NCBI GenBank assembly: GCA_049999765.1
Contig: JBNGIQ010002827.1
Location: forward strand, 1-31,339
Length of the DNA: 31,339 nucleotides
Source: Phaeoceros laevis
Taxonomy: Eukaryota; Anthocerotophyta; Anthocerotopsida; Notothyladales
Direction of reading: 5' to 3'
Both the position numbers and the translations under genes were made by a program. Shown here one piece after another: positions 21,230-31,242 of this stretch (position 1 is the stretch's first letter; each line of letters starts with the position of its first letter). Below the pieces are notes generated by a model. That model made no database searches and was not told the origin of the DNA. It worked only from the letters and a program-made list of their open reading frames with translations.

Positions 21230-21692
21230 CCCGCCTCACACAGCCTGACGGAGCACAAACCTGACGAGGAAGTGGCCAAACGAGATTCGGAGGTTGATAG
21301 TCTAGTACTCTAGTAGATGTTGATTGTGCTTTGGGCAAGGCTTGCATTTCCACGTCCGCATGATGGTGTTTTCATCAACAATCTACCTATCAAAGGCACA
21401 CCAGAGCAGTGGTCCACCTGGCAAGGAAATCAGCCAATGGACGCAGGTTCGCGATGCTGGAGCACTGCCAGCTGGTGTGCGGCGTGGTGTGGCACCGGAT
21501 AACCATGCCCGGAGATTGTTGGCCATACCTGCCCGCACACCAATCGCAAACCTTCCTTTTCCAGTTTCCCTTTCTCTCCCTTGGGATTTTTTTCCCATTC
21601 CCAGGTTAAAAGCCACCTCCACGACGCGCCCGCCAACCTCGCGACAAATCTCCAACAGACTCGCCTCTGCTTTCTTCCACCACCGCGCCACA
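21230..21692. promoter_or_regulatory. 463-bp divergent promoter, UROD / aldolase
   Basis: The segment lies between the two start codons. The aldolase side is pyrimidine-rich (CCTTTTCC and TTTCTCTCCC runs near 21550-21600), like the CT-rich initiators of strongly expressed plant genes. No firm TATA box was assigned on either strand. Confidence 0.65.
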
Positions 21693-23818
21693 ATGTCGGC
21701 CTTCACCGGCAAGTACTCCGGTACGATCCCTTTCTCAATTCTCAATTTGCTGCTGCGCAACTCGTTGGATTGCAAGCTCTGGATGCCAGGTGTGCGACTG
21801 CGCTGCCGGTGATCTGTCGCAGACGAGTGGAACAGCGGTCGGGGTCTCCAATGCGGCTCTGCGGTTGTTTTGCTGCAATTCTTTAGCTGGCGCTGTCTGT
21901 GCTTGAAAAAAAATTGCATCGTCAAGTGGTAGCGGAATTGCATCATTGACGCGGTCGCGGTAAGATCGATAGGCCAGATTATGGTTGTGAAATTCTTGGT
22001 CAGGAGACAGTAAGAAACTGGAGTCCCTTGTGAGCTTTTGTTTACTTCAGCTCTTTCCCATTCCAGGATCAAGAATATCTTTCCTCTCCACCCAGTTGCT
22101 GAAGCTGCGGTGCTTGTATAGTGGTGCGCGGCTGCTTGCCTGATGCTTGACTACTCGGGAATTGCTAGTTTTGATGCGCAATGAGGTTCGGATTTGCAAA
22201 GAAACTTGAATTTTGCTGAAGCACCTTCCTTCTGCTCAAAGACAAAATTTCCTCAGTCTGTCCAAGATTGTCCGCCTCGTTAATTAACTTGATCTGCCAT
22301 ACTTGTTCAGCACCAGAATGGTGCAACCGAAGAACCGGAGAAATGTCGGTTTCCTGCTATGTTTGTCACTCTTCTGATCTGATTGGCACTGTTTTCGAGA
22401 TTCCGAAGTGCTCGTCAGTGTAGAAGTGTAACTTGTGACTGGCTGCGTGATCCATAAGCAGGCAGCAGAATTGTTTGGCAATGCATTCATCAATTGTTTG
22501 GCAGTAGGCTTGACAGTTCATTGGCTTCAGGTAGTGGTCTTTAACTCGCTCTGTTGTCATAGCTCACCTTTTTTGTGTTGTATGGTTCTGTAGACATAGA
22601 TGTGAAGTATTTTCTTCTTTTCTTTGACCATGGATGGAGCTCGAGGTCCCGTCATGCCCTAACAGTAGTGACGAAGCAATGGCATCTTTATTTACTGCTT
22701 TCAAGTTATCAGTGTTGCGTCCAGCCGAGGAATCCAAAATATAATTCTGGATACATTGTCCTCCTGCAGATGACCTTATCAGGACAGCACGCTACATTGC
22801 CACTCCAGGAAAGGGCATTCTGGCTGCTGATGAGTCCACAGGAACCATTGGCAAAAGGCTTGCAAGCATCAATGTGGAGAACACAGAGGACAACAGACGG
22901 GCGCTGCGTGAGCTGCTCTTCACAGCGCCAGGCGCACTTCAATACATCAGTGGAGTAATTCTTTTCGAGGAGACGTTGTTTCAGAAATCCTCCACCGGCC
23001 TTCCTTTTGTGAACATCCTCAATGACGCAGGAGTGCTTCCTGGAATCAAGGTTGACTCAGGTGTGGTAAACCTTGCCGGTACCAACGGGGAAACCACTAC
23101 ACAAGGTCACGACGGTCTTGCCGAGCGCGCTGCAAAATACTACAAGGCGGGAGCAAGGTTTGCCAAGTGGAGGTCCGTTCTTAAAATTGGCCCGAGTGAG
23201 CCATCTCAGCTCTCCATTGACCAAAATGCACAGGGTCTTGCTCGGTATGCCATCATCTGCCAGGAGAACGGGTTGGTTCCCATTGTCGAGCCTGAAATCC
23301 TGGTGGATGGACCCCACGACATCAAGAAGTCACAGGAGGTGACAGAGCGTGTTCTTGCAGCTACTTACAAATCCTTGAATGACCATCATGTGCTGTTGGA
23401 GGGTACGCTTCTTAAGCCAAACATGGTAACTCCTGGGTCAGAGTCACAGAAGGTGGACCCGGAGGTTATCGCAAAAGCTACGGTTCAGGCCCTGCAGAGG
23501 ACTGTGCCTCCTGCTGTTCCAGGCATTGTATTCTTGTCTGGTGGACAGAGTGAAGAAGATGCGTCACTCAACTTGAACGCCATGAACAAGCTGGACACCA
23601 TCAAGCCTTGGGTGCTGTCATTCTCATTCGGTCGAGCTCTGCAACAGAGTACCCTCAAGACCTGGGCTGGCAAGGCAGAGAACGTCCCTGCAGCGCAGAA
23701 GGCCTTCCTTGCCAGGTGCAAAGCTAATTCAGAGGCCACTCTGGGTAAATATGTTGGCGATGCCGAGACAGTTGCTGGCTCGTCGGAGTCCCTCCACGTG
23801 AAGGACTACAAGTACTGA
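21693..23818 (+). CDS. FBA: cytosolic class I fructose-bisphosphate aldolase
   Basis: It cleaves fructose-1,6-bisphosphate to dihydroxyacetone phosphate and glyceraldehyde-3-phosphate in glycolysis, and runs in reverse in gluconeogenesis. Exon 1 (21693-21720) codes only nine residues plus one base. A 1049-bp intron (gtacga...ctgcag) follows, then one long exon, 22770-23818. The protein is 358 aa, the family length, with no transit peptide (MSAFTGKYS start), so it is cytosolic. Seen: [43 protein letters not shown]; the Schiff-base lysine in [34 protein letters not shown]; and the C-terminal KDYKY with the catalytically important last tyrosine. The tiny first exon with a long first intron is a layout often linked to intron-enhanced expression in plants. 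Confidence 0.98.
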
Positions 23819-24196
23819 GTGTGTTGGTCTGTCGACTTTCAAGGGTTGTAGCCTGTAGGGTTCTTAGCTGTATGAAGTGAGCTTCACCGCGCACTTTACC
23901 ATCCTTAACCTTGTGGTTGGTATACCCAAGTGGTATAAAGATTGCTTTAATTGCGACATTCTTCCTTTAAACTGGACACTGAATAATGTATTCCCGCAAC
24001 CTCGGTGGTAGAGACTCGAGAGCAGCATCTTGTGATGATCCACGAAGGCTGCAAAGGCAGGGCTGGGGCGCGGTAAAAATGCTCCAAGTAGGACATTTCC
24101 TCCTCTTCAGAATTGTCTGAGAATGTCTTCTCTCTACAGTAGTTAAATGGTAAGCAGCCCATTCTGACAGCATCGCAAGTATACAGCGGGCACAGC
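23819..24196. other. aldolase 3'UTR and mevalonate kinase 5' region
   Basis: A 378-bp gap between two genes on the same strand. It must hold the aldolase 3' end and the MVK promoter. No further gene is seen. Confidence 0.5.
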
Positions 24197-25856
24197 ATGG
24201 TGTCCGAAGTATCTGCCCGAAGAGCAGAAGAAATGGGCGAGGTGGAGGTTGTGAAGAAGATGGAGTCAAGAGCGCCTGGGAAGGTCATTCTGATGGGAGA
24301 GCATGCGGTTGTGCATGGTGGCGCAGCCGTCGCAGCCTCCCTTGGTCTCTATACCCATGCCTGCATTCTGGTGCACGCAAGGAGTTCGGGTACCCTTCGC
24401 TTCTCGTTTTCTTCCCTTGGTGGTGCTTGGCTGCTTTGAGTAAGGTTTCAAAGCACTCCTTGATCAGCGTTAGCTTGGCAGGCCGGGAGGAATTTTTGGC
24501 TCTGAACTTTCCACAGTTGGAGGTATACCTGAAATGGCCACTTGCCACCGTAAGAAGTGCATTTGAGTGGCCTGTTCTGGATGAGGATTCTGCAGTTCGT
24601 CCTTGCTCCAACGACCTGCTTAAGGAGCTCGAAAGCTTTGTGGCCTCACAGCTGACACCGCAGTTTCCTGGAGGAGCTGCTGCAGGAATAATGGCATTCT
24701 TGTACTTATATGCCTCGATTTACGGGTGAGCAAGCCTTATCCTCACACTCACTGCAATTTGCCCAAGTTTGGTGAAGGGTAGTACGAGGATAGCTAACAG
24801 CTGCCACCTCAGGTTGCAGCCATCCACAGTGACCGTCAGCTCTGAGCTTCCAGTAGGCGCTGGACTTGGTTCTTCTGCTGCTTTCTGTGTGTCTGTGTCG
24901 GCAGCTTTGCTGGCCTTGGCTGGCAAATTGAAGTGTTCTCCGTTTGGGAAATGGCTAGATGTGGATCCCAGTTGCTTAAAGCTGGTAAACGAGTGGGCAT
25001 TTGAAGGGGAGAAAATCATACATGGAAGACCCTCTGGTATCGACAATACTGTAAGCACCTTTGGTAAGTTCAATATCTTTGAGACCTCAGTCGAAATGGG
25101 AACCCTACCTATGTTCCTATACCTACACATGTTGGTGTTCTTTGTTTCAGGTTCCATCGTGAGATTTAAGCAGGCTAAGCTCACCCCTCTACATGATGCA
25201 ATGCCTTTGAGGATGCTACTCACAAACACAAAAGTTGGTCGAAATACCAAAGCACTTGTTGCTGGTGTCGGTGACAGGGCTAAGAAGTACCCCCAAGCAA
25301 TGGCAGCTATCTTTAGTGGTATTGATGCCATTGCAGAAGAAGCGGTTTCCATTCTGCAATTCAAAGAGTCTGAGGAGATTACACACACAGGTGACGTAGA
25401 TCACAACAGCGAGCAGGTGGTTGATTCCCAGCGCTCGAAAAGTGATGCAGAAGGCAGGTTGGAGGAGTTAGTAGAGATGAACCAAGGTTTGCTGAAGAGT
25501 ATTGGCGTAAGTCACATTACAATTGAGACGATATGCCAGATCACCTCAAAGCATGGCCTTCACTCAAAGCTAACTGGTGCAGGAGGCGGTGGTTGTGTAT
25601 TGACGTTGTTGCCTTCTGGTATCCACCACTTTATATGACCAAATACTCTCGCTTTTCTTGTAATGTTTCACAGCTTGCTGCTTGGCATCTCCTTGGTTCA
25701 TCTACCTTAACATGAGACTTTCTAGACACCTCTGCCGCCACTGTGGAGAAGGTGAAATCAGAACTAGAAGCAGCCGGGTTTGACTGCTTTGAAGCAGCCA
25801 TTGGTGGAAGAGGCGTGCAGGTTGCAGGTGAAATTTTAGAGAACATAAGGAGGTAA
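24197..25856 (+). CDS. MVK: mevalonate kinase (GHMP kinase)
   Basis: It phosphorylates mevalonate with ATP in the cytosolic mevalonate route to isopentenyl diphosphate. Five exons: 24197-24389, 24482-24725, 24813-25063, 25151-25618 and 25726-25856. Introns are 87-107 bp and all junctions keep frame (1287 nt, 428 aa). The three GHMP motifs are present: APGKVILMGEHAVVHG (about residues 26-41); the glycine-rich ATP loop PVGAGLGSSAA (159-169); and KLTGAGGGGCVLTLL (369-383). WAFEGEKIIHGRPSGIDNTVS and MPLRMLLTNTKVGRNTKALV are also family hallmarks. Starts at residues 13 (24233) and 22 (24260) are alternatives; the last matches the usual plant N-terminus best, so the first 21 residues may be leader. 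No signal peptide is seen. Confidence 0.96.
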
Positions 25857-27105
25857 TGTACATCAAGCAGTACTGCGTGAATGAAGAACTTCCCGGAGCA
25901 GTAAGGTTGCCAAGGTCATTGTTATTCTGAGTTTCAGACCCATTCCAAACCCGTGGCAAAGCTTATGGGTGAGGATGTTGTAAAATTGTCCGACACTCCC
26001 TGGCCTCCTAACCTCCGAAGTACAATGGTAATAGATAGTCCGGCTCAACAACCCATTTGATTGCATATCATGTACTCCAGATCTCACATTGCTTCTGGCA
26101 ATGTTATTCTTATTTTTCAACCAGAGACCACGAACTTACAAACTTTGTGGTCTCCCTGGCTGTACAGCTTGCTCCGTGGCACACAGCATTGCTGCACAAT
26201 TGAAGAGTGCTGGTTAAGAATTTCACGAGACGTTTACAAGTTGTCAGCAAATGCTGCCACAGCAAGCTGTCGACAAGACTGGTGGAGATGCTGTAGGAGA
26301 AATTCTAGGCTACTTCCCGCTCATCCTCGCCAGTAGAGCCGTTTCCTAAGCGTGTGCTGAACCACAGGAGATTGGGATGGTCGACCCTTTCAGTCGACCA
26401 TTCTTATCCCAAAGTGCGGCCCTCATGCTGCTGGGCGTAGTTCACACTGTTCATAATGCTCAGAACATGGGGAGACGGTTGTACGTTAGTTTCCAATGAA
26501 GGAGGCCATTTTTGGGTTGAACGTTGTCCATAATCTGGACCACATTCTCGAGCGCAGAGACTCTCCGTTCCAGATGCATTTCGCTATTAATTCAGGTAGC
26601 AGGGAGCCAGTGCTATGCATGGCAATGTAGCCATGGTGTGTTGTGTAGTTGGCTATGTTGAGGTCCATAATCTCAGAAACCCTAGGCTGCCTTCGTCCAA
26701 ACCTGGAATTCCATCCATCTACGTACTGATTTCGGCATGTCAGCACCAGGGGGACTTCAGAATTCAAATGTTCAAATCGAAGGGCTCGATCGAGGAAGCA
26801 AAAAGTGCGTGGTAGTAGATTGTATCCCTTCTCTGTGGGTGAATCAATTACCCAATCGCTTCTAATAAGTAGAAGCGTAAAACAATGGATGGCCTAATTT
26901 CACACTATCAACCCCTTGAGTGCAGGACAAGGCAAAGTTCAACCTGCTCTAGTTGGCAGAAAATCAAGATCACGTCAACCGTCCCTTCTCGCATTTCACT
27001 TTGCTGAACCGTTTTCATGAACCACACCATGGCCGTTCCCAAACACCGAGTTCATGTCACGAAGAATTGGCTGTGGCGTGTTACTCAACCCAAGTATCCG
27101 CTGCA
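25857..27105. other. convergent intergenic region, MVK / guanylate kinase
   Basis: About 1.25 kb between two genes that face each other. Short ORFs on both strands do not assemble into a protein. Two hairpins are visible, at 26124-26154 and 26372-26412. No other structure was identified. Confidence 0.5.
26372..26412. repeat. short perfect-stem inverted repeat
   Basis: GGTCGAC (26379-26385) pairs with GTCGACC (26393-26399) around a 7-nt loop. An outer TTGGGAT (26372-26378) pairs with ATCCCAA (26406-26412) across a 6-nt bulge. A weaker inverted repeat lies nearby: GAGACCAC at 26124-26131 with GTGGTCTC at 26147-26154. Confidence 0.7.
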
Positions 27106-28123
27106 TTACGGAAACAGAGATGATTTGCTACCGTCAGAACTGCAGTCGCCCAAGCTGCTGACAGTCTGGAAACAGCCTTCCCTCTACTGATACCAAGGAG
27201 TTGAAGACCCATAACATAATACTGTGCTACCAGGTAGGCAACAGTGTTTGCAGCCCCTTACCTTCAATGAAGAGAAGGCTTCCTCCACGTTGTCGTTGAC
27301 CAGCACGTGATCAAAAAGTGACGAGTTCTTTCCTTGCTCAAGCTCTGCCTTGGCGTTCTTCAGTCGCTTCTGGATCTGCTCCTCCTTCTCGGTGCCCCTA
27401 CGAAAGACAGCCAAAAATGGCTAACTGAACTTCAGGGTAAACGCAGGGATGGCCATTCCTAATACCACTTCTTTACCTTCCTCGAAGCCTCCTCTCAAGC
27501 TCTTGAAACGAAGGAGGAGCAATGAAAATGAACGAGGAGCGAGCCCCGACGGGGCTCCTCTTGACTTGCTGCGCGCCCTGAACATCAATGTCTAGAAGGC
27601 ATCGCTGCAAGCCAGCGACAACAGAAAGTGGCAAAAATAGGTCAGACGAGATATTCCGGTCAGGCAGGTGCAACAAACTGGGTCGTCAAGATATGTCTGC
27701 TGCATGGGGGCGCAACCACAGGGCATGCCCTACCTTGCCTGCTTGAGCCACTGCGTCAACTGCTGCAATGCTGGTGCCATATAGGTTGCCGTGGACATCT
27801 GCAGACTCGAGAAACCTTCCTTGTTGGATGTCACCCTCCATGACTTTACGAGTTGTAAAATGGTAGTGCACGGCATCCTTCTCACCGTCCCTCGGCATCC
27901 TAGTGGTGTGGCTGACAGCAAATCCGAACCTATCTGGATATTCCTTCATCAATTTGTTGATGAGGGTGCCCTTGCCCACTCCAGAGGGACCACAGATGAC
28001 GACTGTGTTGGCCGCGGGTTTCTCTCTTGATTCCACCAGCTGCAGCCCTGACATGGAGGCGGAGATCAGGATCTCCGCATCCCCCTCTGTAGCCGTCTCT
28101 CGTGCCGTTTCCATGACGGCCAT
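27106..28123 (-). CDS. GUK: guanylate kinase
   Basis: It converts GMP to GDP with ATP. Four exons: 28123-27734, 27604-27477, 27397-27262 and 27165-27106 (237 aa). The first three are secure; the last (20 codons, after a tttccag acceptor) is chosen because it keeps frame and stops soon. Seen: P-loop GPSGVGKG (residues 45-52); GMP-binding [79 protein letters not shown]; and FDHVLVNDN. About 40 variable residues precede the core, with no obvious transit peptide, like the cytosolic plant enzyme. A pyrimidine-rich acceptor (gctttacag, ending at 28130) just upstream of the ATG, and a candidate donor at 28218, point to a 5'UTR intron. Known Arabidopsis cytosolic forms carry a long C-terminal extension not seen here. 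Confidence 0.92.
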
Positions 28124-28989
28124 GGCTGCCTGTAAAGCAATCACGTTTGTCAATGTCGAGACGAGCAGGGAACCAGGGTCAGATGCACCGAAGATCTTAA
28201 GGATGGAGCAACCTTCACCTCAAACTGCGTCCGCCTGGGCCTAATTGGTTCTGATCGGATCACTGACACCGCCAACTGACCGGATGTGAGAAGTGGCGAA
28301 CCAGACAGACCTGGATGGAATCTTCATCAGCTGCCCTTCCGCGGATCGGCGCCAGCAGAGGCACTGGCAAGCGAGTGAAGCTGGACAGCCGCAACCATGT
28401 CGATTCTGGAGCCTTGGAGCTGGCAGCAGGAACTCTCACAAGCAATGCGCACACAGCCGTAAATGAGCAGGCAGGCAGCGCAGCACCACTCTGGACCTGG
28501 TCCCTTCCGGCGGATCCTTTGCCTATTCCTGGTAGCTTGCTGCCTCCCTCCTGCGGATCCTCCTGGCAGGCCAGGCGAGCCCCTCGTGCCTCCCAAGAAG
28601 GCAACTAGCATGGCATGACCGTATGTAGGTATTTTATTTTGGTGTTTACATGTTCACACACGCAGACACACGCACACGTGCCACACGGGGGGGGTCTGAG
28701 TCGTGACGTGTAAGTACATGGCTTGTGTGTTTTCTCCCATTTCCCATTTCGACTGGAAGATTGCGAATGTTTCCTCTTTCCTCTTGATCACCAGACCTTG
28801 CCCGCGGTCCCGGACGCTCATCAATAAACACACACACACACTCATCTTTCTGACCTCATGCCACGCTAGTCTACCTTACGTAAGGGCATGGCAGCTAGTT
28901 TTTGTGGAGGTGACGCGCCTGATGAATGTTAAGACTGTGAATGTGAACACCTGGTACTGTGAATGCGAACACCTGGCTCTTCAATCTTG
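28124..28989. other. guanylate kinase 5' region and spacer
   Basis: This includes a likely 5'UTR intron of GUK (28130-28218), then GC-rich DNA open in several frames and a CA-rich microsatellite patch (28655-28690 and 28830-28842). No gene is supported. Confidence 0.45.
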
Positions 28990-29116
28990 TTGGGTCCCGA
29001 CCTGGGACGGGTCCCGCATCTCTCGTGGTCAGGCTGTCGGACACTTTGCGTGAATCTGCCAACTGGCCAGCCTTCCCATACATATGAATGAATAGACAAT
29101 TGCCTAGTGCTATCTC
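28990..29116 (-). pseudogene. PPR gene fragment, downstream piece
   Basis: On the minus strand, about 35 codons read as a PPR helix pair: an ALGNCLFIHMYGKAGQLADS core followed by RKVSDSLTTRDAG. This matches the L-S junction of PLS-class PPR proteins (compare GNCLVDMYAKCG in the intact gene at 15880-19050). The similarity stops abruptly on both sides. The upstream edge abuts the HscB-like exon at 29119. Confidence 0.6.
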
Positions 29117-29118
29117 AC

Positions 29119-29933
29119 CTCCAGTTCTCTGACATTTGGGTGACTGCATCCTTAGCAGCTGTGAGATCACCCTTGTCAAAGGCATCTACCAACATGTTCT
29201 CCGATTCTTCGAGCTTGCCCTTGGTATCAACGCCAGCAGGTAAGATATAGAAGGCAAACATAATTCCTTCATGGGCCTGTGGAACATCACAACTGCAACA
29301 CTGAAGCCTCTAAACTAGTGTTGTCCAATAAGGAAGCTGTTGAAACCGGTTACATTATCAAGTATTGATCGGAGTTGTGTGCTGTCTTTAGCTTCCTCTA
29401 TGGCTTCGCGGGTTTCCATCACTTGCCATCAGCCACGTGAAGGACAAGCTCACAACGTTTCTGCCTAACTCACTGTCTCTTGAGAGGTCAACTAAAATAG
29501 ACTATCAACTACCTCCATCAGCAATACAGGGTCAGTTACAGTTCCTTCCTCCTCGATTTTCAAGACCTGGAGCTCCAACTGAAATCAGCATGAGTGAACC
29601 ATTAGTAAAAGCATGCATATTAACATCTGCGAGAACTGAAGGGTGCATTCCAACAATCTGCTTGATTTGGTCTGTTTATCGACTGCAGTTGAGCTACTAC
29701 GCTCTGCAGAGACAAAAGTGTGAGTAATCAGCCCCTGAAAGACACGCAATCCTGGGAACAAGATTGGATTCAATCCACGGCAAATTGAGCACAACAGGAT
29801 CCAGATTCGCAGCTTAAGAATGGCTTGAAGCCCAGAACCCAAAAATCGTCCAGCCATGGCTGACCTGCTTCTACTGCTTCAGGAGAGATTGGACATCTAC
29901 AGAAATTGACAAAACCTAACGAGGGTCTGGATG
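29119..29933 (-). pseudogene. broken HscB-like (J-type Fe-S co-chaperone) gene remnant
   Basis: HscB/Jac1 presents the Fe-S scaffold to its Hsp70. Three exon-like pieces match its C-terminal domain. 29578-29513 reads LELQVLKIEEEGTVTDPVLL. 29421-29354 reads METREAIEEAKDSTQLRSIL. 29276-29119 ends with DAFDKGDLTAAKDAVTQM. Donors gtagtt, gtaacc and gtgaga and two acceptors are good. The middle exon's acceptor, however, appears as AA (gcaa|GTGATG) where AG is needed to keep frame. Upstream, a J-domain-like HPD (29933-29925) is followed by CCTCGTTAG, which looks like HPD-Leu-Val after a 1-nt insertion. No full J domain is found, and the gene stops before the usual C-terminal helix end. I call it a pseudogene; a rearranged functional gene is less likely. 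Confidence 0.6.
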
Positions 29934-29961
29934 AAAGTGAGAAGGTGGGACCGAGCTGCTA

Positions 29962-30142
29962 CACCAAGGCCCCTTGCTTCATACTTGCAAACAATCTAAG
30001 GGCATCGGCACTGATTCCAGGTCACTTCACCCCTTGTGGACTGGCAAAACAGTGAGTGTGCACTTTCCAACCAGCCACATTTTCCATACCTGCTTGTGAG
30101 ATAGTTCCTCAGTTCACTGCCCAGGTGCATGCCAGGCAGAAA
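29962..30142 (-). pseudogene. PPR gene fragment, upstream piece
   Basis: The minus strand reads LTSRYGKCGWLESAHSLF, then CQSTRGEVTWN, a clear PPR motif pair (compare MYGKCGSLESA and TRDVVTWN). After TWN the frame shifts, and ADALRLFASMKQG appears with about a dozen residues missing, so an internal deletion broke it. Stops follow on both sides. It may be from the same ancient gene as the fragment at 28990-29116. Confidence 0.65.
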
Positions 30143-30341
30143 TCAACTAGGCCTCCTGAGGAGCTGAAGACTACAGGCCACCTGAAGAAAACCTAGCATT
30201 ATTATGTTTGGCGCCTTTCTGTCGTGCCTATACAAAACTGTCCACGCAGATTTGGAATAGGACCCAATGGGCCACATGACTCATGGTTTGATCATGGTTA
30301 GGTGAATTAATCTAAGTCAATTAATTAACCCGAGGGTGAGG

Positions 30342-30368
30342 TTAGTTAACTCAAGTCAAGTTAACTAA
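30342..30368. repeat. 10-bp inverted repeat in AT-rich DNA
   Basis: TTAGTTAACT (30342-30351) and AGTTAACTAA (30359-30368) are perfect complements around a 7-nt loop. The block sits in an AT-rich stretch (about 30290-30425) with many GTTAA/TTAAC words. Confidence 0.75.
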
Positions 30369-30574
30369 TTAGATAAACCAATTAGGGTTAAGGTTCTAAC
30401 TAATTCTAGTTAATTAAGTTACCCTTTTCTACCTTGCGATAAGGCGTTTTTATTATTCTACCTAACCTTAACCTCATGGCATGGCCATGGGCATGTCATC
30501 CATGCATAAGGGTTTGGACATGCATGGTTGGGGTCTGGCATGGCCGTGGCCATACATGCTGATGTGGCATACGG

Positions 30575-30694
30575 CCAGGGATTTTACTAATTGGGGTTTG
30601 GAGGTTGAGAGCTAAATTTATTAAATTCCTAAATCCAGGGATTTTACTAATCGGGGTTTGGAGGTTGAGTGCTAAATTTATTAAATTCCTAAAA
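30575..30694. repeat. 60-bp tandem duplication, two copies
   Basis: Two direct copies, each starting CCAGGGATTTTACTAAT and ending in TTTATTAAATTCCTAAA, are 60 bp apart. They differ by only a few substitutions, so the duplication is recent. Confidence 0.92.
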
Positions 30695-31051
30695 CCCCTA
30701 CCCCTCACCACTGCTTAAAGCCTTATCCCCTTTCTTTCCCTCTCCCCAAACCCTGATTTCTACATGGCGGTACGGCGCGGCAGCAGCGGCAAGCAGGTGG
30801 TGAGCAACCGAGGAGGTGTGAGGGCGCTACACCTGCTCAGGCCGCGCTCCACGGCAGCAGGTGGAAGACACGGTGGTGAGCGCAAGGCCATGGCGTAACC
30901 TACAGTAGGTAGAAGGCCCTACTGGGCGCTACTGGGCGTTGGTGACACGGTGTTCTTTTAAAAAGGGTGGTCAAGCCATGGCCTGACCAGGTGGAAGGCG
31001 TATCAAGTGAGGTGCACCTCCAGACGCTGACCGTGTGATGAGTGTGGCTGG

Positions 31052-31093
31052 CCGCACGGTGTATGCGGGGGACCGCACGGTGTATGAGGGGGA
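31052..31093. repeat. 21-bp tandem duplication
   Basis: CCGCACGGTGTATGCGGGGGA (given as 31052-31072; core CCGCACGGTGTATG) is followed at once by a copy with one substitution (31073-31093). Confidence 0.85.
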
Positions 31094-31242
31094 CGTCTCC
31101 ATTTCTTTTCTTGCAGAATATTATTTAGGCAGGGAAGTGCGTGGGTTTGGGACGCGGGACAAGTATACAACGCAAGCGAAGGACGGCAAGAGCAACACAA
31201 ACGGCTGGTTTCCAGACACTGTGGCAGGCTGGGCGCACGCCG

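Noticed and set aside
21383-22072. 229-codon minus-strand ORF over aldolase exon 1 and its intron
   Set aside because: No conserved motif. It runs antisense through the promoter, the tiny exon and the first intron of a clearly coding gene.
26372-26412. microRNA precursor
   Set aside because: The paired length (about 14 bp plus a bulge) is too short for a plant pre-miRNA with a 20-22-nt duplex.
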